This document shows, in pieces, positions 24,974-34,068 of a stretch of 53,700 bases of DNA. The notes below the pieces were generated by a model. It searched no databases. It was not told where the DNA came from and worked only from the letters and a program-made list of their open reading frames with translations. The number at the start of each line of letters is the position of its first letter. Position 1 is the stretch's first letter. Source of the stretch: an uncultured Eubacteriales bacterium (GTDB lineage: Bacteria > Bacillota > Clostridia > Oscillospirales > Acutalibacteraceae); assembly GCA_900316385.1 (NCBI GenBank), contig ONCP01000014.1:1-53700 (forward strand), read 5' to 3'. Both the position numbers and the translations under genes were made by a program.

Positions 24974-25729
24974 ATGAATTACGACACACAACCGTTCAGG
25001 CTGCTTGAAAACAAAAAGCTCGCTGACGGTATCTATTCGTGGACTGTTGAGAACAAGACCCTCGCGCCTCTCGCGAAATGCGGTCAGTTCGTCAACGTAA
25101 AGGTCCCCTCAAGAACGCTTCGCCGCCCCATTTCGATCTGCGACGCGACAGACTCAACGCTTCGTCTGGTGTTTCAGGTCAAGGGCGAGGGCACGCGCCT
25201 TATGTCGGAGCTTAAAGAGGGAGAACAGGTCGAGCTGCTCGCGCCTCTCGGCCACGGCTTTGAGCTTGAAAAAGGCAAGCGCTATTGCTTTGTAGGCGGC
25301 GGTATCGGCGTTCCGCCTCTGCTCTTCGCCTCAAAGCAGACCGAAAACCCGATCGTTATTACGGGCTTCAGGAACAAGGAGCTTGTGATACTTCAGGAAG
25401 ATTTCAGGGAGAGCGGCGCGCAGCTTTATCTCACCACAGACGACGGCTCCGCGGGATATCACGGCTTTGTCACCGATATTCTCAGGGAAAAGCTCGGCGG
25501 TATCGACGCCGTCTGCGCCTGCGGACCTATGCCTATGCTCAGGGCTGTCGCGGACGTCTGCCGCGGCAGGGTGAGCTGTCAGGTGTCGCTTGAGGAGCGT
25601 ATGGGCTGCGGGATCGGCGCCTGTCTTGTCTGCTCGTGCAAAACAAAGGAAAATAACGAAATACATATGACTCAGGTCTGCCGACGCGGCCCTGTGTATA
25701 ATGCCGAGGAGGTGTTCTTCGGTGGCTGA
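24974..25729 (+). CDS. pyrK: dihydroorotate dehydrogenase B, electron transfer subunit
   Basis: 251 residues. Ferredoxin-reductase fold: FAD site (RRPISICD), NAD-binding GGGIGVPPLLF (about 101-111), and C-terminal [2Fe-2S] cysteines in MGCGIGACLVCSCK plus CRRGP. PyrK passes electrons from PyrD flavin to NAD+. GGAGGA lies 8 bases before the ATG. Its end overlaps the pyrD start by 8 bases, and AGGAGG for pyrD is inside its last codons, so expression is coupled. Normal length. Confidence 0.96.
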   Translation: MNYDTQPFRLLENKKLADGIYSWTVENKTLAPLAKCGQFVNVKVPSRTLRRPISICDATDSTLRLVFQVKGEGTRLMSELKEGEQVELLAPLGHGFELEKGKRYCFVGGGIGVPPLLFASKQTENPIVITGFRNKELVILQEDFRESGAQLYLTTDDGSAGYHGFVTDILREKLGGIDAVCACGPMPMLRAVADVCRGRVSCQVSLEERMGCGIGACLVCSCKTKENNEIHMTQVCRRGPVYNAEEVFFGG

Positions 25730-26633
25730 TCTTTCGGTAAATATCTGCGGAGTTGAGTTCAAGAATCCGCTCATCGCCGCCTCGGGAACCTTCGGCTTCG
25801 GCAGGGAGTTCTCGGAGCTGTATCCGCTCAGCGAGCTGGGCGGAGTCTCGAGCAAGGGCATAACCCTTGAGCCGCGCGACGGCAACCCGACGCCGCGTAT
25901 CGCCGAGTGCGAAAGCGGTATCCTCAACGCCGTAGGGCTTCAGAACCCGGGCGTAGACCATTTTATCGAGCACGATCTTGACTGGCTCAAGGCTCAGGAT
26001 ACGGTCGTGATCGCCAATATCGCGGGCAGCACGGTTGACGATTACCGCGCTATGGCAGAGAAGCTCAGCGATACCTCGGTCGATATGCTCGAGCTGAACA
26101 TAAGCTGTCCCAACGTTAAGTGCGGCGGCGTTCAGTTCGGCACTCAGCCCGACTCCGCGGCGCTGATCACGGGCGAGGTCAGAAAATGCTGCAAAAAGCC
26201 GCTTATCGTCAAGCTCAGCCCGAATGTCACGGATATCACGGAGATAGCCCGCGCCGTTGAGAGCGCAGGCGCCGACGCGATCTCTATGATCAACACCCTC
26301 ACGGGTATGCGTATCGATATCGATACAGCCAGACCCATCATCCGCAATAACACGGGCGGAATGAGCGGCGCCGCCGTTTTCCCCGTGGCGGTCAGAATGG
26401 TGTGGCAGGTAGCGAACGCCGTCGCTCTTCCGATCATCGGAATGGGCGGTATCTCAAAATGGCAGGACGCCGTCGAAATGCTTATGGCGGGAGCCTCGGC
26501 GCTCCAGATCGGCACCGTCTTGTTCAACGATCCTTACGCCCCGATCAAAATCAGACGCGGACTGGAAAAATATCTTGACGACAAGGGATATGATTCTGTA
26601 AAAGAATTAACAGGCATTGTAAAGCCTTGGTGA
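25722..26633 (+). CDS. pyrD: dihydroorotate dehydrogenase B, catalytic subunit
   Basis: 303 residues from GTG 25722, chosen because AGGAGG lies at 25707-25712 and because an in-frame ATG at 25701 would precede that site. Class 1B DHODH: TIM barrel binding FMN, with NPLIAASGTFGFG near the start, catalytic Cys in NISCPNVKCGG (about residue 130) and GMGGISKWQDAVEML at the phosphate site. Oxidises dihydroorotate to orotate together with PyrK. The rest of the pyrimidine pathway is not in the window. Confidence 0.96.
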   Translation: MADLSVNICGVEFKNPLIAASGTFGFGREFSELYPLSELGGVSSKGITLEPRDGNPTPRIAECESGILNAVGLQNPGVDHFIEHDLDWLKAQDTVVIANIAGSTVDDYRAMAEKLSDTSVDMLELNISCPNVKCGGVQFGTQPDSAALITGEVRKCCKKPLIVKLSPNVTDITEIARAVESAGADAISMINTLTGMRIDIDTARPIIRNNTGGMSGAAVFPVAVRMVWQVANAVALPIIGMGGISKWQDAVEMLMAGASALQIGTVLFNDPYAPIKIRRGLEKYLDDKGYDSVKELTGIVKPW

Positions 26634-26648
26634 TTATGGAGTAAAGAA

Positions 26649-27068
26649 ATGATTATTCTGTCAGTTGATTTAGGAAAAGCGCGCACGGGACTTGCTGTTT
26701 CCGATATTTCGGAGACTCTCGCTTCGCCTCTGGCGCAGATCCACGAGAAGAGCCCCGAGGCGCTTCTCGACAAGGTGGCTAACGTAGCGCTCGCTCAGAG
26801 AGCGGAGCTTATCGTTGTAGGACTTCCGAAAAATATGGACGGTACCGAGGGCGATTCCGCGAAATACGCGCGTGATTTCGGCGTCAGGCTCAAGGAAAAA
26901 ACGGGCATTCTCGTTCGTATGCAGGACGAGAGGGGCACCACCATCACCGCCCACAACCTTCTCAACGCCACCAACACAAGAGGGAAGAAGCGCAAGAACG
27001 TGGTCGATTCCGTAGCGGCGACGATCATCCTGCAAAACTTTCTCGATTCAAAGAATCCGTCAAAGTAA
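26649..27068 (+). CDS. ruvX: Holliday junction resolvase-like RNase H-fold protein (YqgF)
   Basis: 139 residues. RNase H fold with the first acidic residue in SVDLGKARTGLAVSD, the VGLPKNMDG block and the RMQDERGTT block. The E. coli protein processes the 5' end of pre-16S rRNA; a resolvase role was first proposed. Starts 15 bases after pyrD, probably part of the same transcription unit. Typical length. Confidence 0.93.
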   Translation: MIILSVDLGKARTGLAVSDISETLASPLAQIHEKSPEALLDKVANVALAQRAELIVVGLPKNMDGTEGDSAKYARDFGVRLKEKTGILVRMQDERGTTITAHNLLNATNTRGKKRKNVVDSVAATIILQNFLDSKNPSK

Positions 27069-27113
27069 ATAAATCCATTTACATATTTAGAAGTTATGAA
27101 AGGAATGATTTTT

Positions 27114-29255
27114 ATGAAAAAATGGAAATTTTCGCTTGTCTCGCTTATGCTGACGCTTGCCCTCGTTTTGTCGGTGTTCGCGGGTCTTGCGGTGACCGCC
27201 TCGGCGGACGAAGGCTCTCCTCTCAACGAGTTCGGCCTTGTCGACAAGGTCGAGGGCGGTTCGATCCTGCATTGCTGGTGCTGGAGCTTTAATTCTATCA
27301 AAGAAAAAATGAAGACGATCTCCGACAGCGGCTATTCGGCTGTCCAGACCTCGCCGATCAACGAGGTCTATGTCGGCGACAACGGCGGAATGCAGCTTTA
27401 CGGCGACGGCAAATGGTACTATTCCTATCAGCCCACCTCGTACAAGATCGGCAACTATATGCTGGGCACCGAGGATGAGTTCAAGGATATGTGCGCGGAA
27501 GCTCACAAGTACGGCGTAAAGGTAATCGTCGACGTTGTAGCCAACCACACTACGCCCACTAAGTCCGCTGTCGCAAGCGAGCTGAAAAATATCGAGGGCG
27601 GTCTTTATCACAACGATAGCGGCAATTCCGACGACGAAAGACGCAATATGACCCAGTGGTACAACGGACTTCCCGACGTTAATACTCAGAATCCCAAGTA
27701 TCAGCAGCTTGTGCTTGACTTCCTCAAGAGAGCTGTGGCTGACGGCGCGGACGGCTTCCGTTACGATACCGCGAAGCACATCGAGCTTCCCGACGACGAT
27801 CCGTCCTATGCTTCCCAGTTCTGGCCGACCGTCCTTGAAAATGGCTCGACCTTCCAGTACGGAGAGGTGCTTCAGGGCGTCAACACCTCCGAGAAAAAGG
27901 CGTCCAGACTCAAGTCTTATTCAGAGATAATGCACGTTACGGCTTCGGGCTACGGCGGCTCGATCCGCGATTACTTCCTCACGGGCTCGGGCTCCGCGAC
28001 GACCCTCAAGAACTACAATGCCGAGGGCGCGGCTAACAACAGCCTCGTCACGTGGGTGGAGAGCCACGACACCTACGCCAACGGCGAAACTCCGAACAAT
28101 ATCGTGTCCTCTTACTGGCTCACGAACGATCAGATCAGGATCGGCTGGGCGATGATCGCGGCGCGCTCCGACACGACCACGCTGTTCTTCAGCCGTCCCT
28201 ACGGAAGCGAGGCGACCGATCAGAAGAGTCGTTACGATTCTCCGATCTGGGGCACTAACCATATCGGCGACGCGGGCGACGACAACTACTGTCACCCCGA
28301 GGTCGTAGCCGTCAACAAGTTCAGAAACGCCATGATCGGCGAGAGCGAAACTCTCGCGAACGCGGGCTCCAAAAAGTATTTTATGGTCACCCGCGGCACC
28401 AGAGGCGTTGTTATCACAAATAATTCCGACGATGATCTGGAGCTCAACAGAGCTACAACGATCGCTCAGGGCACCTATACCGACGCTTCCTACGGCGGCA
28501 AGTTCGTTGTCAAGAACGGCACTATAACAGGTACCGTAAAGGCGCATCAGATCGCCGTGCTTTACGACGATCCCGAGCTTTATACCACCGAGGTTCCCGA
28601 GGATCCGCCCACAGAGCCTACGACAGAGGCTCCTCACGAGCACCGCTGGGGCTCGTGGACAGTAAGCGAAAAGGCGACAGTCGATTCCGACGGCGTTGAA
28701 AAGCGCGTATGCCTTGACGATCCCGAGCATTTCGAGACAAGAGCGATCCCGAAGATCAAGTCGATCAGCTACAACAAGTCCAAGTTCACATATAACGGAA
28801 AAAATCAGAAGCCCTCGGTAACCGTCAAGGACAGAACGGGCAAGGTGCTCGTAAACGGCACGGATTACAAGCTCGTTTATCCGTCAAGCCCCAAGAATGC
28901 GGGTCTATATGTAATGAGCGTTGAGTTCAAGGGCAGCTACGCGGGTGTTGACGATTACCAGTTCAACATTGTTACCGCCAAGAACCCGATGACAGTCACA
29001 GCCAAAAAGACAGTAACCGCCAATTCCAAGAAAAAGACGACGATCAAGTCGGCTGTAACGGTCAAAAAGGCTCAGGGCAAGGTGACTTACAAGACAAACA
29101 ACAAGAAGGTCACCGTATCAAGCGGCAAAATGATCGTTCAGAAGGGTCTCAAAAAGGGCAAGACCTATACGGTTAAGGTCACAGTCACCGCGAAGGGCAA
29201 CAAAAACTACAAAAAGCTCTCAAAGACCGTGAGCGTAAAAGTCAAAGTTAAGTAG
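27114..29255 (+). CDS. secreted alpha-amylase (GH13, subfamily 28-like) with Ig-like and Lys-rich C-terminal modules
   Basis: 713 residues from ATG 27114 (AAAGGA site; in-frame ATG 27096 lies before the site). Signal peptide to about residue 33 (VFAGLAVTASA). The catalytic domain resembles Bacillus subtilis AmyE: SYSAVQTSPINEV-like block, VIVDVVANHTT, nucleophile Asp in GFRYDTAKHIELP, acid Glu in YGEVLQG, and VESHDTYANGE. Hydrolyses internal alpha-1,4 bonds of starch outside the cell. Then a PTEPTTEAP linker, an HEHRWGSW module, an Ig-like domain (about 550-620) and the 85-residue Lys-rich C-terminal domain. No dockerin and no LPXTG. It is followed by another amylase gene. Confidence 0.93.
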   Translation: MKKWKFSLVSLMLTLALVLSVFAGLAVTASADEGSPLNEFGLVDKVEGGSILHCWCWSFNSIKEKMKTISDSGYSAVQTSPINEVYVGDNGGMQLYGDGKWYYSYQPTSYKIGNYMLGTEDEFKDMCAEAHKYGVKVIVDVVANHTTPTKSAVASELKNIEGGLYHNDSGNSDDERRNMTQWYNGLPDVNTQNPKYQQLVLDFLKRAVADGADGFRYDTAKHIELPDDDPSYASQFWPTVLENGSTFQYGEVLQGVNTSEKKASRLKSYSEIMHVTASGYGGSIRDYFLTGSGSATTLKNYNAEGAANNSLVTWVESHDTYANGETPNNIVSSYWLTNDQIRIGWAMIAARSDTTTLFFSRPYGSEATDQKSRYDSPIWGTNHIGDAGDDNYCHPEVVAVNKFRNAMIGESETLANAGSKKYFMVTRGTRGVVITNNSDDDLELNRATTIAQGTYTDASYGGKFVVKNGTITGTVKAHQIAVLYDDPELYTTEVPEDPPTEPTTEAPHEHRWGSWTVSEKATVDSDGVEKRVCLDDPEHFETRAIPKIKSISYNKSKFTYNGKNQKPSVTVKDRTGKVLVNGTDYKLVYPSSPKNAGLYVMSVEFKGSYAGVDDYQFNIVTAKNPMTVTAKKTVTANSKKKTTIKSAVTVKKAQGKVTYKTNNKKVTVSSGKMIVQKGLKKGKTYTVKVTVTAKGNKNYKKLSKTVSVKVKVK

Positions 29256-29267
29256 TCAGTAGTCAGT

Positions 29268-29294
29268 TACTTTCCACTTTCCACTTTCAACTTA
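29268..29294. repeat. CTTTCCACTTTCAACTT repeat tract
   Basis: Short copy of the dispersed repeat between the two amylase genes, followed by CCACGCTTAACGCGACGTGG (29308-29327), a palindrome-like element similar to the GCACTGAGTGCGACGTGG found near 13480. Confidence 0.6.
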
Positions 29295-29356
29295 AAACGT
29301 GATTATTCCACGCTTAACGCGACGTGGATATATAAAAAATTTAGGAGGAAATTAAC

Positions 29357-31924
29357 ATGAAAAAAAGAATTCTCTGTATTTGTTTAGCGGTATGTATGGC
29401 GCTGGGGTGCTTTGTCACCGCGCACGCCGTAGATACCGCGAAAACCCCGACATCGGCAAGTCAGGGTCCCCAGAGCCAGATCCAGGGCTCCGCGATCCTG
29501 CATTGCTTTGACTGGTCGTACAATTCGATCAAAAACAACCTTCAGGCGATCAAGGACGCGGGCTACACCGCCGTTCAGACCTCGCCTGTACAGCCTCCGA
29601 AGGATTACAACGGAAACTGGCGTGACCAGGGCGGTCAGTGGTGGAAGCTGTATCAGCCTCTGGGTGTTCGCATTGCCGACTCGGGTCAGAGCTGGCTTGG
29701 CGGCAAGAACGAGCTTAAGGAATTATGTCAGGCTGCCGACGGCTATGGCCTCAAGGTTATTGTTGATATCGTTGCGAATCATCTTGCCGATAACGGATTG
29801 AAGAAAAACGGCTTCGACAACGTAAGCTCAGCTGTTGACAGCGATATGAGAAAATCCGAATATTGGCGTTCCGAGAATATTCACGCTGATGATGATAACA
29901 ACAGATACAAGGTTACTCACGGCGCGATTGACCTGCCTGATCTTAACACCAACAATTCCTATGTTCAGCAGAAGTACAGAGCTCTTATCGCCGATTGCGC
30001 GGCATGCGGTGTAGACGGCTTCCGTTTTGACGCGGCAAAGCATATCGAGCTTCCCGGTGAAGACGGCGGTTCGGACTTCTGGCCGACGGTTCTCGGCGGC
30101 GCTCCCAACGCTTATGCTTACGGCGAAATCCTCAATTACGCGGGTACTGATATCAGTAATTATACCGCATATATGAGCATTACCGACAACTATTCAGGCG
30201 ACGCTGTTCTTAAGGCTGCCTGTGATAGTAACGCTCAGGGCGTTGCAAGCGGCACTTATCATAAAGGCGGCGCGGCTAATAAATCCGTGCTGTGGGTTGA
30301 GTCCCATGATACATACATGGGCGGTTCAGGTTCCGCAGGTATCAGTAATACTGCAAACGTCAACAATTCGAATATTATAAAGGCTTGGGCTATGGTTGGC
30401 TCAAGAGCGGACGCGTCAGCTCTCTTCTTTGCTCGTCCTTCCGCTACAATGGGTGACGCCTCCACAGATACAACTTGGAAATCCAAGCCCGTAGCTGAGG
30501 TCAACAAGTTCAAGAACTTCTTCGCGGGTCAGACAGAGTATCTCGCATCCGAGAACGGCTGCGCGTACAACGAGCGCGGCACAAGCGGCGTAGTTATCTC
30601 CAAGCTTTCGGGCGGCGGTCAGGTCACTCTGACAGCTCACAAGATGAAGGACGGCCAGTACAAGGATTGGGTCACAGGCGGCACATTCACGGTTTCGGGC
30701 GGCAAGATCAGCGGTAACGTTGACCAGTCGGGCGTAGCTGTTGTATATAACGCCGAGGCAGTTCCCGAGGGTCCCTCCGTTTCCATCAGCTATAACGGCA
30801 ACAACAATGGCGGCGGCTTCTATGGCTCAGCCAACGTAACTCTTTACTTCGCCAACTGCTCATCCGCGACTTATACTCTCGGCAACGCTTCCGCGAAGTC
30901 CTACACAACAGGTCAGACCATCACTATCGGCGCGGACATCTCCGAGGGCTCATCCGTAACGCTCAAGCTCGACGGTAAGGGCACAAACGGCAAGACGGTT
31001 TCGCAGAGCTATACCTTCACAAAGAAAAAGCGTCCCACGATGTCGGGTAATACCGTTGTTTTCTATGACGATTCCAAGACAAACTGGGGCAACGTATGCG
31101 CGTATGTTTACGCCGACAAGGTTGTAAACGGCCAGTGGCCGGGAGCTTCGATGACAGACCTCGGCGAAGGTATCTGGGGCTATGTTGTTGATGATTCATT
31201 GTTCCCGAGCGGCGCCAGAGTTATCTTCGCGAACTCCTCAGGCTCTCAGCAGCACAATCAGCCCGAAGAGCAGGGTCTTGTGATCAATCCCGGAGAGTGG
31301 AAGATTTATCAGAACGGCTCGTGGAGCGACTACGGCAAGACCGATCCTCCGACAAGCCCGACTAACCCCACAACTCCCACAGAGGCAGGCAAGACCTATT
31401 ATTACGGCGACGCCGATTGCAGCGGCACGGTTGACATCAGCGACGTTACCTATATCCAGATGAGCCTCGCCAAGATGGCGACGCTCACCGACCTCGGTAA
31501 GATCCTCGCGGATGTTGACGGCAAGAGCGGCGTTTCGATTTACGACGCCAACGCTATCCAGTGCTCGCTTGTAAACATCAACTCGCAGGCAGGCAAGACA
31601 AAGCAGAAATACACTGCTCCCACAACACCCACAACACCCACAAATCCGACCAACCCGACGAATCCCACCAACCCGACAAATCCGACCTCGTCCTCAACGG
31701 TAACCTTCTACTTCGAGAACGGCGACGCGGACGGAACTCCCGTTGCTCGCTGCTTCGTAGACAACTACAACGACCATAAGGACTTCACAATGGAGAACGC
31801 GGGCGGCAGCAAGTTCAAGGTAACTGTTCCGAGTACCTACAAGAAGGTAGAGATCCGCTTCAACAACCAGAACCAGTGGACACAGTGGATGGATATCACG
31901 GACGGCGCTACTTACAGCAGGTAA
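29357..31924 (+). CDS. secreted alpha-amylase (GH13, subfamily 28-like) with CBM26-type modules and dockerin
   Basis: 855 residues. Signal peptide to about residue 28 (CFVTAHA). Catalytic domain about 45-460: VIVDIVANHLAD, nucleophile Asp in GFRFDAAKHIELPG, Glu in YAYGEIL, VESHDTYMGG. Then a CBM25/26-like module (about 564-661; VVFYDDSKTNWGNVCAYVY), a dockerin (about 681-742) with two repeats DADCSGTVDISDVTYIQ and DVDGKSGVSIYDANAIQ (Asp/Asn Ca2+ loops), an NPT linker and a final CBM26-like module (about 781-855; FYFENGDADGTPVARCF). The dockerin should plug the enzyme into a cohesin scaffold (amylosome). AGGAGGAAA precedes ATG 29357. Confidence 0.93.
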   Translation: MKKRILCICLAVCMALGCFVTAHAVDTAKTPTSASQGPQSQIQGSAILHCFDWSYNSIKNNLQAIKDAGYTAVQTSPVQPPKDYNGNWRDQGGQWWKLYQPLGVRIADSGQSWLGGKNELKELCQAADGYGLKVIVDIVANHLADNGLKKNGFDNVSSAVDSDMRKSEYWRSENIHADDDNNRYKVTHGAIDLPDLNTNNSYVQQKYRALIADCAACGVDGFRFDAAKHIELPGEDGGSDFWPTVLGGAPNAYAYGEILNYAGTDISNYTAYMSITDNYSGDAVLKAACDSNAQGVASGTYHKGGAANKSVLWVESHDTYMGGSGSAGISNTANVNNSNIIKAWAMVGSRADASALFFARPSATMGDASTDTTWKSKPVAEVNKFKNFFAGQTEYLASENGCAYNERGTSGVVISKLSGGGQVTLTAHKMKDGQYKDWVTGGTFTVSGGKISGNVDQSGVAVVYNAEAVPEGPSVSISYNGNNNGGGFYGSANVTLYFANCSSATYTLGNASAKSYTTGQTITIGADISEGSSVTLKLDGKGTNGKTVSQSYTFTKKKRPTMSGNTVVFYDDSKTNWGNVCAYVYADKVVNGQWPGASMTDLGEGIWGYVVDDSLFPSGARVIFANSSGSQQHNQPEEQGLVINPGEWKIYQNGSWSDYGKTDPPTSPTNPTTPTEAGKTYYYGDADCSGTVDISDVTYIQMSLAKMATLTDLGKILADVDGKSGVSIYDANAIQCSLVNINSQAGKTKQKYTAPTTPTTPTNPTNPTNPTNPTNPTSSSTVTFYFENGDADGTPVARCFVDNYNDHKDFTMENAGGSKFKVTVPSTYKKVEIRFNNQNQWTQWMDITDGATYSR

Positions 31925-31944
31925 AAGCTGTTCTTAAATACGAA

Positions 31945-31971
31945 AAGGCTTCCTTCGGGAAGCCTTTTTTT
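31945..31971 (+). terminator. rho-independent terminator of the amylase genes
   Basis: AAGGCTTCC-TTCG-GGAAGCCTT with a stable UUCG loop and a run of T. Confidence 0.9.
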
Positions 31972-32026
31972 GATCGGGAAACGGGACTTGAATTATAAAA
32001 TATTTATTCCGATTTTAAAAAAAGAA

Positions 32027-32055
32027 TAGACAATTTCGAATATTCCTGATATGAT
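32027..32055 (+). promoter_or_regulatory. sigma-A promoter
   Basis: TAGACA at 32027-32032, 17-bp spacer, TATGAT at 32050-32055; 28 bp before the start of the next gene. It shows that the start is ATG 32084 and not ATG 32051, which lies inside the -10 box. Confidence 0.7.
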
Positions 32056-32083
32056 TAGACCATATAAACACGGAGCTGATAAA

Positions 32084-32587
32084 ATGATTATTGAAGGTAT
32101 ACTTGAATTATTGGGAGAAGAAAAAGGCTTGTTCATAACAGCCGTTATTCTTACATTCGTCAATTACATATTTCTTACCCTTGCCGAGTGGAGGCTGTTC
32201 GCCAAGGCGGGGGAGAAGAGCTGGAAATCACTGATACCGTTTTATAACCTTTTTGTTTCGCATCATCTCATCGGAATGAGTCATTTCTGGTTTATCCTCG
32301 ACATCATCTTCTGGGCGGCTGAAATTTATATGGAGATTTTCAAAATCTTTCCTGTCTGGGTGGAAGAAGCCTTCTTCTCAATCGCGATTGTATTGACGAT
32401 TATTTCCGAGATTATTCATATTATGAAGCTGTGCTATTGCTACACAAAGAGCGAGCTGTTCGGAATCGGGCTGTTTTTGGTTCCGTCGCTGTTCTCTATG
32501 ATTTTCGCCTACGGCAAATCCGAGTACAATCCTCCCAGAGCTCACCGTGAGCATAAAGCCAAGAACTCCGCAATTAACAAAGAATAG
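32084..32587 (+). CDS. DUF5684-like membrane protein
   Basis: 167 residues from ATG 32084 (CACGGAG site). Four or more hydrophobic helices: LFITAVILTFVNYIFLTLAE, FWFILDIIFWAAEIYM, AFFSIAIVLTIISEIIH, GIGLFLVPSLFSMIFAY. The pattern RLFAKAGEKSWKSLIPFYN resembles the motif of small membrane proteins in the DUF5684 group, where a Lys/Trp-rich segment precedes 'IPxYN'. Function unknown. Short cytoplasmic tail with Arg/His/Lys. Single gene with its own promoter. Confidence 0.7.
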   Translation: MIIEGILELLGEEKGLFITAVILTFVNYIFLTLAEWRLFAKAGEKSWKSLIPFYNLFVSHHLIGMSHFWFILDIIFWAAEIYMEIFKIFPVWVEEAFFSIAIVLTIISEIIHIMKLCYCYTKSELFGIGLFLVPSLFSMIFAYGKSEYNPPRAHREHKAKNSAINKE

Positions 32588-32649
32588 GTGAGTGTTCGTC
32601 CTGAATCAGCACGGTTCGGGGCGTTGTTTATTACGTTTTTGTTGCATTT

Positions 32650-32678
32650 GTTGCAATTAAGCTGATGATGTGTTAAAA
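32650..32678 (+). promoter_or_regulatory. sigma-A promoter
   Basis: TTGCAA at 32650-32655 and TAAAAT at 32673-32678, 17-bp spacer; 37 bp before ATG 32716. Confidence 0.65.
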
Positions 32679-32715
32679 TTCAAAATGTATTAATAAACTT
32701 TATAAGGAGGTATAT

Positions 32716-33687
32716 ATGACAAACAAAGAAATCTACAAAAGAACCCTCACGTTCTCAATCAAAAAGCTGTTGGTTGACCTTCTGTCAATTGTGCTTTTCG
32801 CGGCGTTGTGCGGCGCGGGCTTCCTGCTTATGGAGGCGGCAACGGGCAAAGGACTTATCGGTCTCGCTATCGGCTTGGTTCTGGGAATAATTGCGGCGGC
32901 TCTCATATCGCGTTTCGTTTCGTACGCGATTAAGGCGGCACAGATCGCGATGATGACAAAGGGCATCGTCGATAACGAGCTCCCCGAAAATGTATATCAG
33001 GAGGGCAAAGCCATCGTAAAAAGGCGCTTTAAGACAGTTGCCGCGTATTTTGCTGTCACAAGGGTCATCAAAGGAATCTTTAACCAGGTCGGACGCCTTA
33101 TTACAAAGGTGGGCGAGAGTCTGGGCGGTGACGCGGGCGGCAGCATCGGCTCCGCGATATCCACGATTATTCAAGTCGTTATAGCGTATCTGTGCGATTG
33201 CTGTCTCGGCTGGGTGTTCTACCGTGAAGGTCAGAGCTCCGCTAAGGCTACCTGCGAGGGCGCTGTGCTCTTCTTTAAGCACGGAAAAACTCTCGCCAAG
33301 AATATGGGCAGAATTTTTGGTATGGGCATTGTGTCGCTTCTCATTATCGGCGGCGCGTTCTTCGGAATCGCTTATGCTGTATTTATGCTTATCCCCGATG
33401 TGTTCAGCGCGCTGGCTAAAGAGGTCGCTGAAGCTTCGACAAGACTCGACATAAATATCCCCGAGTTCTTTACGAATGGCGTTAACCTTTCTCTCGTTAT
33501 AGCGGCTCTGGTCGGAGTGATCTTCTGGTCGATCATTCATTCCACCTTTGTACGTCCGTTTGTACTGACAGGCGTGCTCCGCAACTACATTGAGTCAGGT
33601 AAGAACAATATTCCTTCCGAGGATTCATTCAGACTTCTCGACAGCAAATCGCCGAAATTCGCGAAGCTCCACAGAGAAATCACCTGA
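32716..33687 (+). CDS. membrane protein of unknown function
   Basis: 323 residues; TAAGGAGGT 6 bases before ATG. I do not recognise the family. Visible: two helices at the N terminus (LLSIVLFAALCGAGFLLM; GLIGLAIGLVLGIIAAALI), a cytoplasmic-looking Lys/Arg region, a Gly-rich segment (GESLGGDAGGSIGSAIST) leading into a helix, the conserved-looking FYREGQSSAKATCEGAVLFFKHG, and two more helices (IVSLLIIGGAFFGIAYAV; LSLVIAALVGVIFWSII). Probably five or six membrane passes. Ends with a cytoplasmic tail. Own promoter and terminator. Confidence 0.75.
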   Translation: MTNKEIYKRTLTFSIKKLLVDLLSIVLFAALCGAGFLLMEAATGKGLIGLAIGLVLGIIAAALISRFVSYAIKAAQIAMMTKGIVDNELPENVYQEGKAIVKRRFKTVAAYFAVTRVIKGIFNQVGRLITKVGESLGGDAGGSIGSAISTIIQVVIAYLCDCCLGWVFYREGQSSAKATCEGAVLFFKHGKTLAKNMGRIFGMGIVSLLIIGGAFFGIAYAVFMLIPDVFSALAKEVAEASTRLDINIPEFFTNGVNLSLVIAALVGVIFWSIIHSTFVRPFVLTGVLRNYIESGKNNIPSEDSFRLLDSKSPKFAKLHREIT

Positions 33688-33707
33688 TTGTTAATAAGAA
33701 AAAAACA

Positions 33708-33742
33708 CAGAGCAGCGGTTCATTACGCTGCTCTGTTTTTTA
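33708..33742 (+). terminator. rho-independent terminator
   Basis: CAGAGCAGCG (33708-33717) pairs with CGCTGCTCTG (33726-33735), then seven T. Immediately after it begins TTAACGCTTGGCTTC, the first 15 bp of the 50-bp repeat found complete at 34467 and 37162. Confidence 0.85.
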
Positions 33743-33789
33743 ACGCTTGGCTTCCTATTTTAGTGAATGTATTCGTAACGTACTTATAA

Positions 33790-34068
33790 TCAGCAATAGT
33801 AGGTGATCTCTCCGAAGAAAGACAGCCATTTTTCAATAACAATGTTGCAGTTAGCTTCAATGGCTTTACTCAAATAATTAAGAGTTTTGCTGTCATATTC
33901 TGAGTTGTTGTTGGCAAGTAAGCACTTTCCTGACTTTGTTATCCAAAACTTTGTTGCGTTTGAGTTTGGCTTACCCTTTGAAACGTGAACATGAACAGGT
34001 TCAAGCGGTTTGTTTTCGTTCGCCCAAAAGTATACCCAATAGGAACCGATCTTAAAAACCTGAGGCAT
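33790..34068 (-). CDS. DUF4160 family protein
   Basis: 92 residues from ATG 34068 (TGAGGATTTGACC just upstream: GGAGGA). Starts PQVFKIGSYWVYFWANEN and has EPVHVHVSKGKPNSNATKFW, the His-x-His-rich block of DUF4160, small proteins often encoded beside DUF2442 partners and suspected to be toxin-antitoxin or regulator pairs. It overlaps the end of the upstream gene (34052-34324) by 17 bases, as in a coupled pair. Role not established. Confidence 0.75.
   Translation of the reverse strand: MPQVFKIGSYWVYFWANENKPLEPVHVHVSKGKPNSNATKFWITKSGKCLLANNNSEYDSKTLNYLSKAIEANCNIVIEKWLSFFGEITYYC

Noticed and set aside
27087..27779. 230-residue minus-strand frame opposite the first amylase
   Set aside because: Antisense of a well-supported GH13 gene; no family features.
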